64,000 nt of DNA, taken from positions 434,001 through 498,000 of the forward strand of contig JADKKB010000005.1 of the NCBI GenBank assembly GCA_016720705.1, read 5' to 3'. The translations under genes were made by a program, and so were the position numbers. Source of the stretch: Chloracidobacterium sp. GTDB lineage: Bacteria > Acidobacteriota > Blastocatellia > Pyrinomonadales > Pyrinomonadaceae. This document shows positions 36,687-45,452 of this stretch, in pieces. The notes beneath the pieces are model-generated. The model was given only the letters and a program-made list of their open reading frames with translations, made no database searches and had not been told where the DNA came from. Numbering within the stretch: position 1 is the stretch's first letter; each line of letters opens with the position of its first letter.

Positions 36687-36752
36687 GTTTCCGGTTTTTG
36701 GTCGAATTGACCCTGGGCGATCCTGCCCAGGCAAAGGCCAAAAGCCGGAAAC
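36687..36752 (+). repeat. Nested double hairpin in rpsD-rpoA spacer
   Basis: GTTTCCGGTTTTTGGTC (36687-36703) pairs over all 17 positions with 36736-36752, two pairs being G-U in plus-strand RNA. Its loop contains a second perfect hairpin, CCTGGGC (36712-36718) with GCCCAGG (36725-36731). No T tract follows. This is the strongest structure in the cluster. Confidence 0.8.
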
Positions 36753-36774
36753 TAAAAACTATTTTAAAACGCAT

Positions 36775-37791
36775 ATGACACAGAGTAATAGTTGGACAGA
36801 TTTTCAAATGCCGAGCCGTTTGAATGTTGAGACGGAAACCCTTACGGAACGTTACGGGAAGTTCTACGCCGCTCCGTTCGAACGTGGGTTTGGTACAACG
36901 ATCGGAAACTCGATTCGCCGGGCTCTCTTGTCGTCGATCGAGGGAGCGGCCATCACAGCCGTTAAGATCGATGGCGTCGAGCACGAATTTTCGTCGATCA
37001 AGGGCGTTGTCGAGGACGCGACGGATGTAATTCTTAACTTAAAGCAGGTTCCGTTCAAGTTGCACGGCAGCGGCCAGAAAACGCTTTCGATCAGCAAAAA
37101 AGGAGCGGGCGAAGTTACTAGCGCCGATATTGAGGCCGACGGCGACGTCGAGGTCCTTGATAAGACGATCCATATCGCAACGATCAGCTCTGGCGGTTCG
37201 ATCGGGATCGAAATGAGATTAAAGTCCGGTCGGGGCTATGTATCGGCTGAGGTAAATAACGACGAAGACCTGTCGGTCGGTTATATCCCGATCGACTCGG
37301 TCCACACGCCGATCAAAAAGGTAAACTACACGGTGGATCAGACCCGGCAGGGTTCGAACACTGAGTTTGACCGGTTGACGATCGAAGTTTGGTCGGATGG
37401 TTCGGTCAAACCGGAAGATTCGATCGGCCTGGCAGCCAAACTGGTCAAGGATCATATGGCCATCTTCATCAACTTCGAAGAAGAGGAAGAAGAATACAAA
37501 TATGAGGATATTGCCCGTCCGCCGCTGATGCGTAACGACCTATTGGATAAATCGGTCGACGAACTCGAGCTTTCGGTCCGCTCGTATAACTGCCTCAAGA
37601 ATGCAGATATTCGCTCGATCCGGGACCTTATCCGCCGTAGCGAAAAGGATATGCTGAACACCAAGAACTTCGGCAAGAAATCGCTCACCGAGATCAAGGA
37701 TATGCTTCACGGTATGGGGCTCGATTTCGGAATGGACTTTGACGAGCAAGGCAATCCGATCCCGGGCTCGGGTGGGAGAGATCTAGACTAA
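36775..37791 (+). CDS. rpoA: RNA polymerase alpha subunit
   Basis: 338 residues. The N-terminal domain (GNSIRRALLSSIEGAAITAV) provides dimerisation and the assembly platform for beta and beta'. The C-terminal domain (about 255-325, with VRSYNCLKNADIRSIRDLI) contacts UP elements and activators. It follows rpsD in normal alpha-operon order. Confidence 0.98.
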   Translation: MTQSNSWTDFQMPSRLNVETETLTERYGKFYAAPFERGFGTTIGNSIRRALLSSIEGAAITAVKIDGVEHEFSSIKGVVEDATDVILNLKQVPFKLHGSGQKTLSISKKGAGEVTSADIEADGDVEVLDKTIHIATISSGGSIGIEMRLKSGRGYVSAEVNNDEDLSVGYIPIDSVHTPIKKVNYTVDQTRQGSNTEFDRLTIEVWSDGSVKPEDSIGLAAKLVKDHMAIFINFEEEEEEYKYEDIARPPLMRNDLLDKSVDELELSVRSYNCLKNADIRSIRDLIRRSEKDMLNTKNFGKKSLTEIKDMLHGMGLDFGMDFDEQGNPIPGSGGRDLD

Positions 37792-37802
37792 GAGTACGGA
37801 AT

Positions 37803-37830
37803 CCGGGAAGTCGGCAACTTGCCGTCCCGG
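37803..37830 (+). repeat. Hairpin in rpoA-rplQ spacer
   Basis: CCGGGA (37803-37808) pairs with TCCCGG (37825-37830), and the inside contains CGGCA...TGCCG, so the two stems stack. There is no T tract. Confidence 0.6.
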
Positions 37831-37858
37831 TTCGGAATGACTCGAACGACTTAACGAA

Positions 37859-38362
37859 ATGAGACACTTAAAAGCACATCGTAAATTGGGCCGCACCAGC
37901 GAGCATCGCATGTCGCTGCTCCGCAATCTGGCGACTTCGCTCATCAACGCGGACAAAGAGCACATCGTGACCACCGTACCGAAGGCAAAGGAACTTCGTC
38001 CGTTCATCGAAAAGGCGATCACGCTTGCTCGCAAAGCACAGAACTTATCGGGTGACGATGCTGTTCTGCGCGGGGTTCACCTGCGACGGCAGGCAGCACG
38101 CTTTTTCCACGCTGGCAACAGCACATTCAAGGCTGAGCAGAGCCGTTTCCGTGGTAATAAGGGTGAGGCGAAAGAGCCGATCGTTCGTACCGCGGGCGTA
38201 AAAGCCGTCCAGCGGCTTTTCAATGAGCTCGGAGAGCGCTATAAAGACCGTACCGGTGGTTATACGCGTATCATCAAACTCGGCCGCCGTGTCGGTGACA
38301 ATGCTGAAATGGCCGTCATCGAATTGGTGGATAACCCACGGGAACTTGCTGCTAAGGGCTAG
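37859..38362 (+). CDS. rplQ: 50S ribosomal protein L17 (bL17)
   Basis: 167 residues, starting MRHLKAHRKLGRTSEHRMSL, with TTVPKAKELRPFIEKAITLA. The C-terminal part is longer than the E. coli form. L17 lies near the tunnel exit. It is the last ribosomal gene of the cluster, 20 bp before accB. Confidence 0.97.
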   Translation: MRHLKAHRKLGRTSEHRMSLLRNLATSLINADKEHIVTTVPKAKELRPFIEKAITLARKAQNLSGDDAVLRGVHLRRQAARFFHAGNSTFKAEQSRFRGNKGEAKEPIVRTAGVKAVQRLFNELGERYKDRTGGYTRIIKLGRRVGDNAEMAVIELVDNPRELAAKG

Positions 38363-38382
38363 TTCATCGGAGGATTGCCGGT

Positions 38383-38904
38383 ATGATCGATAACACTGCT
38401 CGGGCCAAGGACGATAACGTCGTCGAAACGAATGTGAGCAAGACCGAAGGAGCATCATTCAATATGAATGAACTCCAGGCACTTGCCGAACTGGTAAACG
38501 AACACGGCTTCACGGATTTTGAGTTCGAAAACGAGAACATTCGTGTACGCCTCAGCAAAATGGCGGCGGCGCCCGTCTTGCAGTCGGCACCTGCAGCAGT
38601 TCCGGCGGTAAGTTCAGCACCTGCTGAATCGGCACCGGCGGAAGTTCAAGCTGATCCTGATGCCGGCCTTCATAAGATAACCTCGCCGATCGTTGGAACA
38701 TTCTATCGCTCACCAGGGCCGGAGAAGGACGCGTATGTCTCCGAAGGGAGCAATGTGTCGGCTGAGACAACCGTCTGCATCGTCGAGGCGATGAAGCTGA
38801 TGAACGAGATCCAGGCTGAAGTGTCGGGCGAGATCATCAGGATATATGTCGAAAATGGGCAACCGGTCGAATTTGGCCAGGCACTTTTCGGCGTGAGGAA
38901 ATAG
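38383..38904 (+). CDS. accB: Biotin carboxyl carrier protein of acetyl-CoA carboxylase
   Basis: 173 residues. An N-terminal helix (MNELQALAELVNEHGFTDFE) leads to an Ala/Pro linker and the biotinyl domain with the biotin-attachment site EAMKLM. The start ATG 38383 has a GGAGG site 8 bp before it. It carries CO2 between AccC and the carboxyltransferase in fatty-acid synthesis. Confidence 0.96.
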   Translation: MIDNTARAKDDNVVETNVSKTEGASFNMNELQALAELVNEHGFTDFEFENENIRVRLSKMAAAPVLQSAPAAVPAVSSAPAESAPAEVQADPDAGLHKITSPIVGTFYRSPGPEKDAYVSEGSNVSAETTVCIVEAMKLMNEIQAEVSGEIIRIYVENGQPVEFGQALFGVRK

Positions 38905-38911
38905 TTATTCG

Positions 38912-38945
38912 CCGCGGAGACGCAGAGACGCTGAGAGAAAGCAAG
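38912..38945 (+). repeat. GCGGAGACGCAGAGACGC-type repeat
   Basis: The sequence ccgcggagacgcagagacgc after accB is of the 'GCAGAG' low-complexity type found dispersed between genes in several phyla. GTCTCGGCGG at 38993-39002 forms an imperfect partner for CCGCGGAGAC. Confidence 0.45.
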
Positions 38946-39017
38946 GAAAGGAGCCTTTTGCCGACCCTGATTTCATAAACTCGACGACTCAAGGTCTCGG
39001 CGGTTTATTTTTTATAA

Positions 39018-40367
39018 ATGCGGGAAATTCGTAAAGTACTGATCGCAAATCGTGGTGAGATCGCTTGCCGCATAATTTGGACGTGTAAGGAGATGGGCAT
39101 TAAGACCGTCGCCGTCCACTCCGAAGCGGACCGGGAAGCATTACACGTACGGTTTGCGGATGAGGCGATCTGCATCGGCCCGGCGGCGTCAGCCGAAAGT
39201 TATCTGAACATCCCGGCGATCATCAGTGCCGCTGAGATCACAAATGTTGATTCGATCCATCCTGGCTATGGTTTTTTGGCCGAATCGGCAACGTTTGCCA
39301 AGATCTGCGAAGATTGCAATATTAAGTTTATCGGCCCACCAGCGGATGTGATCGCGATGATGGGTGACAAGGTCGAGGCAAGACGGACGATGGCGGCCGC
39401 CGGCGTGCCCATCCTCCCGGGCAGTCCGGACCCGATCGAATCTGCCGAGGAAGCACTCAAGATCGCCCTGGAGATCGGCTTTCCGCTGATCATTAAGGCG
39501 GCAGCAGGCGGCGGTGGACGCGGAATGCGTATCGTCCGTGAAGAAAGCGAGCTCCAAGGGAGCCTCGAACTTGCCCAAACCGAAGCTCTGAATGCCTTTA
39601 AGAACGGTTCGGTCTATATCGAGCGATATATTGAGCGGCCGCGTCACATCGAGATCCAGGTACTCGCGGATGAGCACGGCAACGTTATCCATCTCGGCGA
39701 GCGTGAGTGTACGATCCAACGTCGACACCAGAAATTGCTCGAAGAAGCTCCATCTTCCGCGATCTCGCAGGAACTTCGTGACAAGATGGGTGCGGTGGCG
39801 GTCAAGGCTTGCCAGGAGATAGGTTACACAAGTGCGGGTACGTTCGAGTTTTTGCTCGATGAAGACGGTAGTTTCTATTTTATGGAAATGAACACCCGTA
39901 TTCAGGTCGAGCATCCGGTTACGGAAATGGTTACGCTGGCGGATATCGTCCGCAATCAGATATTGATCGCAACCGGCGAGAATATTGGCTACTCGCAGGA
40001 CGAGGTGCAGATAGTGGGACACTCGATAGAGTGCCGCATTAATGCCGAAGACCCCGTCAAGTTTACGCCGAGTCCCGGTAAGATCACGGCATTTAACATT
40101 CCCGGCGGGCCGGGTGTTCGTGTCGATACGGCTGTTTACCCGGGTTATGTCGTACCGCCGTATTACGATTCGATGATCGCAAAACTTATCGTCCACGCCC
40201 GCACCCGCGAACTTGCGATCGCTCGTATGCGGAGGGCACTCCAAATGATGGTGGTAGAGGGAATCAAAACGACAATTCCGCTTCATCTCAAGATAATGGA
40301 CGATGAAAATTTCCAGAAAGGTGAATTTTCGACCAAGTTTATGGAAGAGTTCAAATACGAGATCTGA
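39018..40367 (+). CDS. accC: Biotin carboxylase of acetyl-CoA carboxylase
   Basis: 449 residues. It has the biotin-carboxylase N-terminal domain (KVLIANRGEIACRI), the ATP-grasp Gly-rich loop (IIKAAAGGGGRGMRIV), ERDCTIQRRHQK-type sequence (here ERECTIQRRHQKLLEE) and EMNTRIQVEHPVTEM. It carboxylates biotin on AccB. It is 113 bp after accB. Confidence 0.98.
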   Translation: MREIRKVLIANRGEIACRIIWTCKEMGIKTVAVHSEADREALHVRFADEAICIGPAASAESYLNIPAIISAAEITNVDSIHPGYGFLAESATFAKICEDCNIKFIGPPADVIAMMGDKVEARRTMAAAGVPILPGSPDPIESAEEALKIALEIGFPLIIKAAAGGGGRGMRIVREESELQGSLELAQTEALNAFKNGSVYIERYIERPRHIEIQVLADEHGNVIHLGERECTIQRRHQKLLEEAPSSAISQELRDKMGAVAVKACQEIGYTSAGTFEFLLDEDGSFYFMEMNTRIQVEHPVTEMVTLADIVRNQILIATGENIGYSQDEVQIVGHSIECRINAEDPVKFTPSPGKITAFNIPGGPGVRVDTAVYPGYVVPPYYDSMIAKLIVHARTRELAIARMRRALQMMVVEGIKTTIPLHLKIMDDENFQKGEFSTKFMEEFKYEI

Positions 40368-40414
40368 TCAACATAAAGCCAATAGGCATAAGGTTGTTAG
40401 CTTAAATTCATAAG

Positions 40415-40443
40415 TTGATAGAATCTCCGGAATAGTAGATAAT
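40415..40443 (+). promoter_or_regulatory. Sigma-70 promoter for rpsO-pnp
   Basis: TTGATA (40415-40420) and GATAAT (40438-40443) are separated by exactly 17 bp, each one base from consensus. A small hairpin CCGTA/TACGG (40501-40516) follows in the leader. Confidence 0.65.
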
Positions 40444-40558
40444 CTTTTCAGAATTACTTTGCACTTTGAGTTATAAGTTATTCAATAAATTTTGTGGTTT
40501 CCGTACAAGTTTACGGAGTTACTGCGAGCAATAGGAGAGGCTGATACAGCAAGACAAT

Positions 40559-40828
40559 ATGTCAACAGTTAAAGAAGTAAAAGAACAAATCGTAGGTGAC
40601 TACAAAACCCATACGTCTGATACGGGTTCGTCACAAGTCCAGATAGCGTTGCTATCGCAGCGTATAACCGAGCTTACAGCTCATTTCAAGATCCATAAGA
40701 AAGATAACAATTCGCGTCGCGGCTTGCTGATATTGGTCTCGCGTCGAAGGAAGCTCCTGGATTATCTTAAGCGTCGTAATATTGACGCTTACCACGAGAT
40801 CATCAAGAAGTTAGGCCTGCGTCGTTAA
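40559..40828 (+). CDS. rpsO: 30S ribosomal protein S15 (uS15)
   Basis: 89 residues with DTGSSQVQIALLSQRITELT and the C-terminal RRKLLDYLKRRNIDAYHEII. S15 binds the 16S central domain. As in many bacteria it precedes pnp. Confidence 0.98.
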   Translation: MSTVKEVKEQIVGDYKTHTSDTGSSQVQIALLSQRITELTAHFKIHKKDNNSRRGLLILVSRRRKLLDYLKRRNIDAYHEIIKKLGLRR

Positions 40829-41025
40829 GCGTTTGGCTGGAGAGCAACGGCCGCGTATATTGAGCCACGGCCGCTTTCCATTATTTTGTGGAACGAAAAT
40901 ATAAGAGCCGCTTCGGGCTTTTGAGACAAGATATCTTCGCGAAGATTTTGCCGGTGGTTGCTGAACGTGACAGTACACTACGCCGCCGGTTAAATGAAGG
41001 TCATCGGAAAAAATCAGTAGTTGTT

Positions 41026-41075
41026 CAAAGACGAAAGGGCTTCACGGCACAGCCTCCTTTCGTCTTTGTTTTTTT
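41026..41075 (+). terminator. Intrinsic terminator or attenuator directly before pnp
   Basis: CAAAGACGAAAGG (41026-41038) pairs perfectly over 13 positions with CCTTTCGTCTTTG (41056-41068), followed by T7 (41069-41075). The T tract ends 12 bp before the pnp ATG and touches its GAGGA ribosome site. A smaller AGCC/GGCT hairpin with a T run lies at 40906-40924. It may end rpsO transcripts, act as a conditional attenuator, or be an RNase III target for pnp autoregulation as in E. coli. Confidence 0.8.
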
Positions 41076-41087
41076 GAGGAACAGATA

Positions 41088-43214
41088 ATGACAAATAAGA
41101 AATATTTGAATGAATCGATCAAACTCGGCACAAGAGAGTTGATCGTTGAAACAGGCAAGGTTGCCAAGCAGGCCGATGGTTCGGTCGTGATCCGTTATGG
41201 CGATACGATGCTGCTCGTAGCGGCCGTTTCCGCCCGCACAGCCAAAGAAGGGCTGGACTTTTTCCCGTTGACAGTTGAGTATCGCGAGAATTCATTTGCC
41301 GCAGGCCGCATTCCCGGAAACTATTTCCGACGTGAAGGCCGTCCGTCGGAAAAGGAGATCTTGACGTGTCGAATGATCGACCGTCCTGTCCGACCGCTCT
41401 TTGCAGACGGCTACCGTTTTGAAACCCAGATCGTCGCATCGGTCATCTCGTCCGATGCTGAGAACGATCCGGATGTCATCGCGATCACGGGTGCGTCGTG
41501 TGCCCTGTATCTTTCTGACATCCCATTCCACAATCCGATCGCCGGTGTTCGAATTGGCCTGATCGACGGCAAGTACGTCATTAATCCCACCTTTGACGAG
41601 CGCCGCGAGTCGCAACTTAATTTGATCGTTGCCGGTACTGAAGAAGCGATCTGTATGGTCGAATGCGAGGCCGACGAAGTCGAGGAGACCATTATGGTCG
41701 AGGCTCTGATGCTCGCTCACCGCGAGATCAAACGTCTCTGTCTGTGGCAAAAGGAACTCGGCAAGGCTCTCGAGATCACAAAACGAGAGTTCACTCCGCC
41801 GACGCTCGACGAAGCAACGGTTGCTGAAGTTGAAAAGAACTTTGCGGACAAATTACGTGCCGCACTGGATTCGACCGGTCGTGACAAGATCGCGGTTTAC
41901 GCCGGCCTCGACGCTCTTAAGAAAGAGGTTGTTGATAGCTATCCGGACGACGATCCGGCGAAGCGGTCGATGGCCGCGAAGGCGTTCGGCCACCTTAAGG
42001 AAAAGATCTTTCGTGAGGATATGCTTGTTAATAAGCGTCGTCCTGACGGCCGCCGTTTCTCCGAGATCCGACCGATCTCGGCTGAGGTCGGCTGGCTGCC
42101 GCGAGTTCACGGTTCGGCACTGTTCACCCGCGGTGAAACGCAGGCGATCGTAACTACGACACTCGGTACCAAGATGGACGGCCAGTTTATGGATGATCTG
42201 GAAAAAGGCACCATCGACCGCCGATTTATGCTTCACTATAATTTTCCGCCTTACTCAGTCGGAGAAACCGGCAGATTTGGAAGCACGTCACGCCGCGAAA
42301 CGGGCCACGGCAACCTCGCCCGCCGTGCGATAATGTCGGTTCTGCCGGATGACACTGATTTTCCTTACACTATCCGTATCGTCTCCGATATTACTGAATC
42401 AAACGGATCTTCGTCGATGGCTTCGGTCTGCGGCGGTATCCTGAGCCTTATGGATGCAGGTGTGCCGATCAAAAAGCCGGTCGCGGGCGTGGCTATGGGC
42501 CTAGTAATGGAGGGGAATCGTTACGCGATCCTTTCGGACATCGCCGGTGCCGAAGACCATTACGGCGATATGGACTTTAAGGTGACGGGGACCGCGGACG
42601 GAATCACGGCACTTCAAATGGATATTAAGGTTGGCGGTATCAACGCGATGATCTTGCAGGAAGCCCTCGAGCAGGCGCGCAAGGGCCGTCTGCATATCCT
42701 CGAGATAATGAATCAGGCTCTAGCCGAACCACGCGAGAGCCTGTCGGAATTTGCGCCGAGGATCATCACGCTGATGATCAATCCGGACAAGATCCGTGAT
42801 GTTATCGGGCCGGGCGGCAAGATGATCCGATCGATCACCGAGGAAACCGGTGCCAAGATCGACATCTCGGACGACGGTACTATACTGATCGCGACTGCCG
42901 ACGGCGAAGCCGCTCAACTTGCGATCGCACGCATCAAGGCCCTTACGGCTGAGGCCGAGATCGGTGAGACGTATATGGGTACGGTTTCGCGTATCGTGGA
43001 CTTCGGTGCGTTCGTTGAGATAATGCCGGGACTTGACGGCCTGCTTCATATTTCCGAGATCTCAGACCGCCGTGTACGCGATGTGCGTGACGAACTCAAG
43101 GAAGGCCAGCAGATCCTCGTTAAATGTATCGGGAAAGAAGGCAACAAGATCAAGCTTTCTCGCAAAGCGATCATCGCTGAGGAAAAGGGCAATGAGGCCG
43201 GCGGTGATGAATAA
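41088..43214 (+). CDS. pnp: Polyribonucleotide nucleotidyltransferase (PNPase)
   Basis: 708 residues. Two RNase PH-like domains (the second with RRETGHGNLARRAI), then a KH domain (IRDVIGPGGKMIRSITEETG) and an S1 domain (about 620-690). It degrades mRNA 3' to 5' phosphorolytically. The start is ATG 41088 with a GAGGA site 8 bp upstream. Confidence 0.98.
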   Translation: MTNKKYLNESIKLGTRELIVETGKVAKQADGSVVIRYGDTMLLVAAVSARTAKEGLDFFPLTVEYRENSFAAGRIPGNYFRREGRPSEKEILTCRMIDRPVRPLFADGYRFETQIVASVISSDAENDPDVIAITGASCALYLSDIPFHNPIAGVRIGLIDGKYVINPTFDERRESQLNLIVAGTEEAICMVECEADEVEETIMVEALMLAHREIKRLCLWQKELGKALEITKREFTPPTLDEATVAEVEKNFADKLRAALDSTGRDKIAVYAGLDALKKEVVDSYPDDDPAKRSMAAKAFGHLKEKIFREDMLVNKRRPDGRRFSEIRPISAEVGWLPRVHGSALFTRGETQAIVTTTLGTKMDGQFMDDLEKGTIDRRFMLHYNFPPYSVGETGRFGSTSRRETGHGNLARRAIMSVLPDDTDFPYTIRIVSDITESNGSSSMASVCGGILSLMDAGVPIKKPVAGVAMGLVMEGNRYAILSDIAGAEDHYGDMDFKVTGTADGITALQMDIKVGGINAMILQEALEQARKGRLHILEIMNQALAEPRESLSEFAPRIITLMINPDKIRDVIGPGGKMIRSITEETGAKIDISDDGTILIATADGEAAQLAIARIKALTAEAEIGETYMGTVSRIVDFGAFVEIMPGLDGLLHISEISDRRVRDVRDELKEGQQILVKCIGKEGNKIKLSRKAIIAEEKGNEAGGDE

Positions 43215-43551
43215 TCATCGCGGTAAATAATTAGTCTTCGATTTAGGAAATCAGGTCCGGTTATTACTTTCTTGTGGTAGCCGGATCTTTTTTTATTGGT
43301 TTAGACAATTTTTTGAAAATAAACTTTGAGAAATATGGAAAATGGCCGCGATTGACCATATCTTCCCACTGAATCATAAGAAATACCGGGATTTGCTAAG
43401 CAGTAATTTGAAAATTGAATATTATACGTGCATTTGCCTGCCGTTTTTGATATGTTTCTAGAACTGCCCCGAAATCCTGTTTTACACTGCGAGTGCCAAT
43501 CGTACAGTGAAAGTACATTTCTTTTGCGCGAACTCTTTTTTTGGTTTAGTT
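43215..43551. other. Spacer between pnp and PEP-CTERM gene
   Basis: Apart from the pnp terminator, no gene or clear promoter was recognised in this AT-rich 337 bp. Confidence 0.5.
43254..43294 (+). terminator. Intrinsic terminator of pnp
   Basis: GGTCCGGTTA (43254-43263) pairs with TAGCCGGATC (43278-43287), two pairs being wobble, and is followed by seven T (43288-43294). Confidence 0.75.
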
Positions 43552-44160
43552 ATGAGAATGAAGAAAAATAATCTTAGGGCAATGCTGTCTGTGATCTGCT
43601 TGATGTCGATCGTAGCCACATTCGTCAAGGTCGAGGCTGGCCCTGTTCGTTTTGATCAGGTCGTACAGATTATGAATCCGACACCGGGTAAGGCTGAGAC
43701 AAGTAGCTTTACGCGGATACGGCTCGTCAACTATTACGACGGATTTGTGGTAGGCGACGATGGCGATGATGACAAAAAGGCAGGCATAACTAAACAGGAT
43801 GGCCGCGTCATTACCGAGACCAAAACGGACATTGTCGAAGACGATGTGTGCGATTGTGTCGAACCTGAAGTGGTCAGCAAGTTTCCGAAGTGGGCTCTTC
43901 TCGGATTAGCAGCGATACCGGTTGCACTGATCCTGATCAAGCGTAAAAAGGATGAGCCGACGCCGACCACGCCGACGCCAACTCCGACGCCGACCGTCAC
44001 ACCGACACCGACACCGACCGTCACACCGACGCCGACTCCGCCGGAGCCAGTTCCTGAGCCGGTTACGATCTTGCTGTTTGGAACAGGATTGGCATCGATC
44101 GGTTTGGCCGCTCGACGGAAATTCGGTAAGAAGAAAAAGGGCGAAGAAGAAGGTAAATAA
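43552..44160 (+). CDS. PEP-CTERM anchored exported protein
   Basis: About 202 residues from ATG 43552 (an ATG 6 bp later is equally possible). It has a signal peptide, a mature part with acidic patches, a hydrophobic segment WALLGLAAIPVALILI followed by KRKK, a Thr-Pro repeat linker, and a C-terminal PEP-CTERM signal: VPEPVTILLFGTGLASIGLA then RRKFGKKKK. PEP-CTERM tails are processed by exosortase in Gram-negative bacteria that make exopolysaccharide. The extra membrane segment before the linker is unusual. Function unknown. Confidence 0.82.
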   Translation: MRMKKNNLRAMLSVICLMSIVATFVKVEAGPVRFDQVVQIMNPTPGKAETSSFTRIRLVNYYDGFVVGDDGDDDKKAGITKQDGRVITETKTDIVEDDVCDCVEPEVVSKFPKWALLGLAAIPVALILIKRKKDEPTPTTPTPTPTPTVTPTPTPTVTPTPTPPEPVPEPVTILLFGTGLASIGLAARRKFGKKKKGEEEGK

Positions 44161-44241
44161 GCTCGATTAAGGGATTTGCGGCACAAGAGCCGCTGCCGGG
44201 TGGAACAAAACAATCCGGCCAAAAGATCAGGGGAAATTAAG

Positions 44242-45198
44242 ATGCGTGTTACTCGATATAGTTTTTTATTAATTGTCGGCCTAATGCTGACGATCGGAAT
44301 TTCGACGGCGTTTGCCTCGGCTGACGATAGCGGCAAGAAGCGTCCGAAGGATGCCGGTACTTTGAGTATTCGTACAACGGAAGAAGCATTTCCGGTAAAG
44401 ATCGACGGAGTCGAACGCGGAATGACCGGCGTCGGGACACCGGCGGAATATTATCTTACACCGGGCACTCATACGGTCGAGGTTTTAGGGCCAAACGGAA
44501 AGATATGGAAGAGTCAGATCGAGATAAGACGCGGCCAGAAACATTGTGTTTGTCTTAAGATCGTTCGTGAGACCATTAGCCGGCCCTGTCCATACAATTT
44601 CCAACTTGGTGGACCCGATCGGGTAAATGAGGGTGACCTTGTGACATTTGCCGCCGTCAATACCGGTTCGGCACCTGTACCGATTCGGTACGCTTGGACG
44701 GTATCGCCGGGCACGATGAAAGTCGATGGTCAGGGAACGCCGACAATCACAGTCGATTCGACGGGACTTGGCGGTCGGACGATCAATGCTGAACTCGATG
44801 TAAACGATGACGTTTATGATAATAAATGCCGTCAGGTCATCTCGGTTCCGACGGATGTAACTCCGCGAAAGCCCGATGAACCATTGAAATACATCCTCTG
44901 TGATGAATTTGAATCGCGTACGGCCGACGATGACAAGGCTCGTCTCGACAATTGCTCGATCCAGGTTCAGAACATCCCGGATGCTCAGCTTTACATCTAC
45001 ATCTATCAGGGCACTGACCGTGCGAGTATGACTCGAAATACCTATGATCGTTTGTCGAAACGGGCACTCGATTACCTTGTCAAATCAAGAGGGATCGACC
45101 CGCGTCGGATCATATTGCAAAAGGGCAGCGACCGAGCCAGATCGACATATCAGATCTACATCGTGCCGCCGTCAGCGATACTGCCGGTTATCCAATAA
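44242..45198 (+). CDS. Exported protein with PEGA-like, Ig-like and OmpA-like regions
   Basis: 318 residues from ATG 44242, with an AGGGGAA ribosome site; a start 66 bp upstream is rejected. After a signal peptide come a PEGA-like domain (about 28-95, VKIDGVERGMTGVGTPAEYY), an Ig/PKD-like domain (about 115-200) and a C-terminal OmpA-like part with YDRLSKRALDYLVKSRGIDP. It probably binds peptidoglycan and sits in the cell envelope. It follows the PEP-CTERM gene by about 80 bp and ends at a terminator. Confidence 0.75.
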   Translation: MRVTRYSFLLIVGLMLTIGISTAFASADDSGKKRPKDAGTLSIRTTEEAFPVKIDGVERGMTGVGTPAEYYLTPGTHTVEVLGPNGKIWKSQIEIRRGQKHCVCLKIVRETISRPCPYNFQLGGPDRVNEGDLVTFAAVNTGSAPVPIRYAWTVSPGTMKVDGQGTPTITVDSTGLGGRTINAELDVNDDVYDNKCRQVISVPTDVTPRKPDEPLKYILCDEFESRTADDDKARLDNCSIQVQNIPDAQLYIYIYQGTDRASMTRNTYDRLSKRALDYLVKSRGIDPRRIILQKGSDRARSTYQIYIVPPSAILPVIQ

Positions 45199-45223
45199 CT
45201 GAATAAAAAGTAGTAAGTAAATA

Positions 45224-45253
45224 GGGTGCACCTTGACGGTGTGCCCTTTTTTT
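45224..45253 (+). terminator. Intrinsic terminator
   Basis: GGGTGCACC (45224-45232) pairs with GGTGTGCCC (45238-45246) using two wobble pairs, followed by TTTTTTT (45247-45253). Confidence 0.8.
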
Positions 45254-45452
45254 CCGTTTGAAAGATGCCGCGAGAATATCCTTGCCAATGTGTGATATTC
45301 CACGTTTTCCTAAACTATGCTGTCGTAAAGTCGAGCATTAATGCCACTTGATGTGTTGCTCCAAAGCGGCACGCTAATTGCGCGAAAGATGATAGGGATT
45401 ACTTTTTCGCTTATTGTTTTGCACGACGGTTTGGTACCAACGGAGGTGGCAT

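Noticed and set aside
39189..40286. 365-codon minus-strand frame
   Set aside because: It is the antisense of accC, which has full-length biotin-carboxylase similarity.
40888..41088. Open frame of 66 codons between rpsO and pnp
   Set aside because: It runs through the terminator hairpin and has no ribosome site or recognisable sequence.
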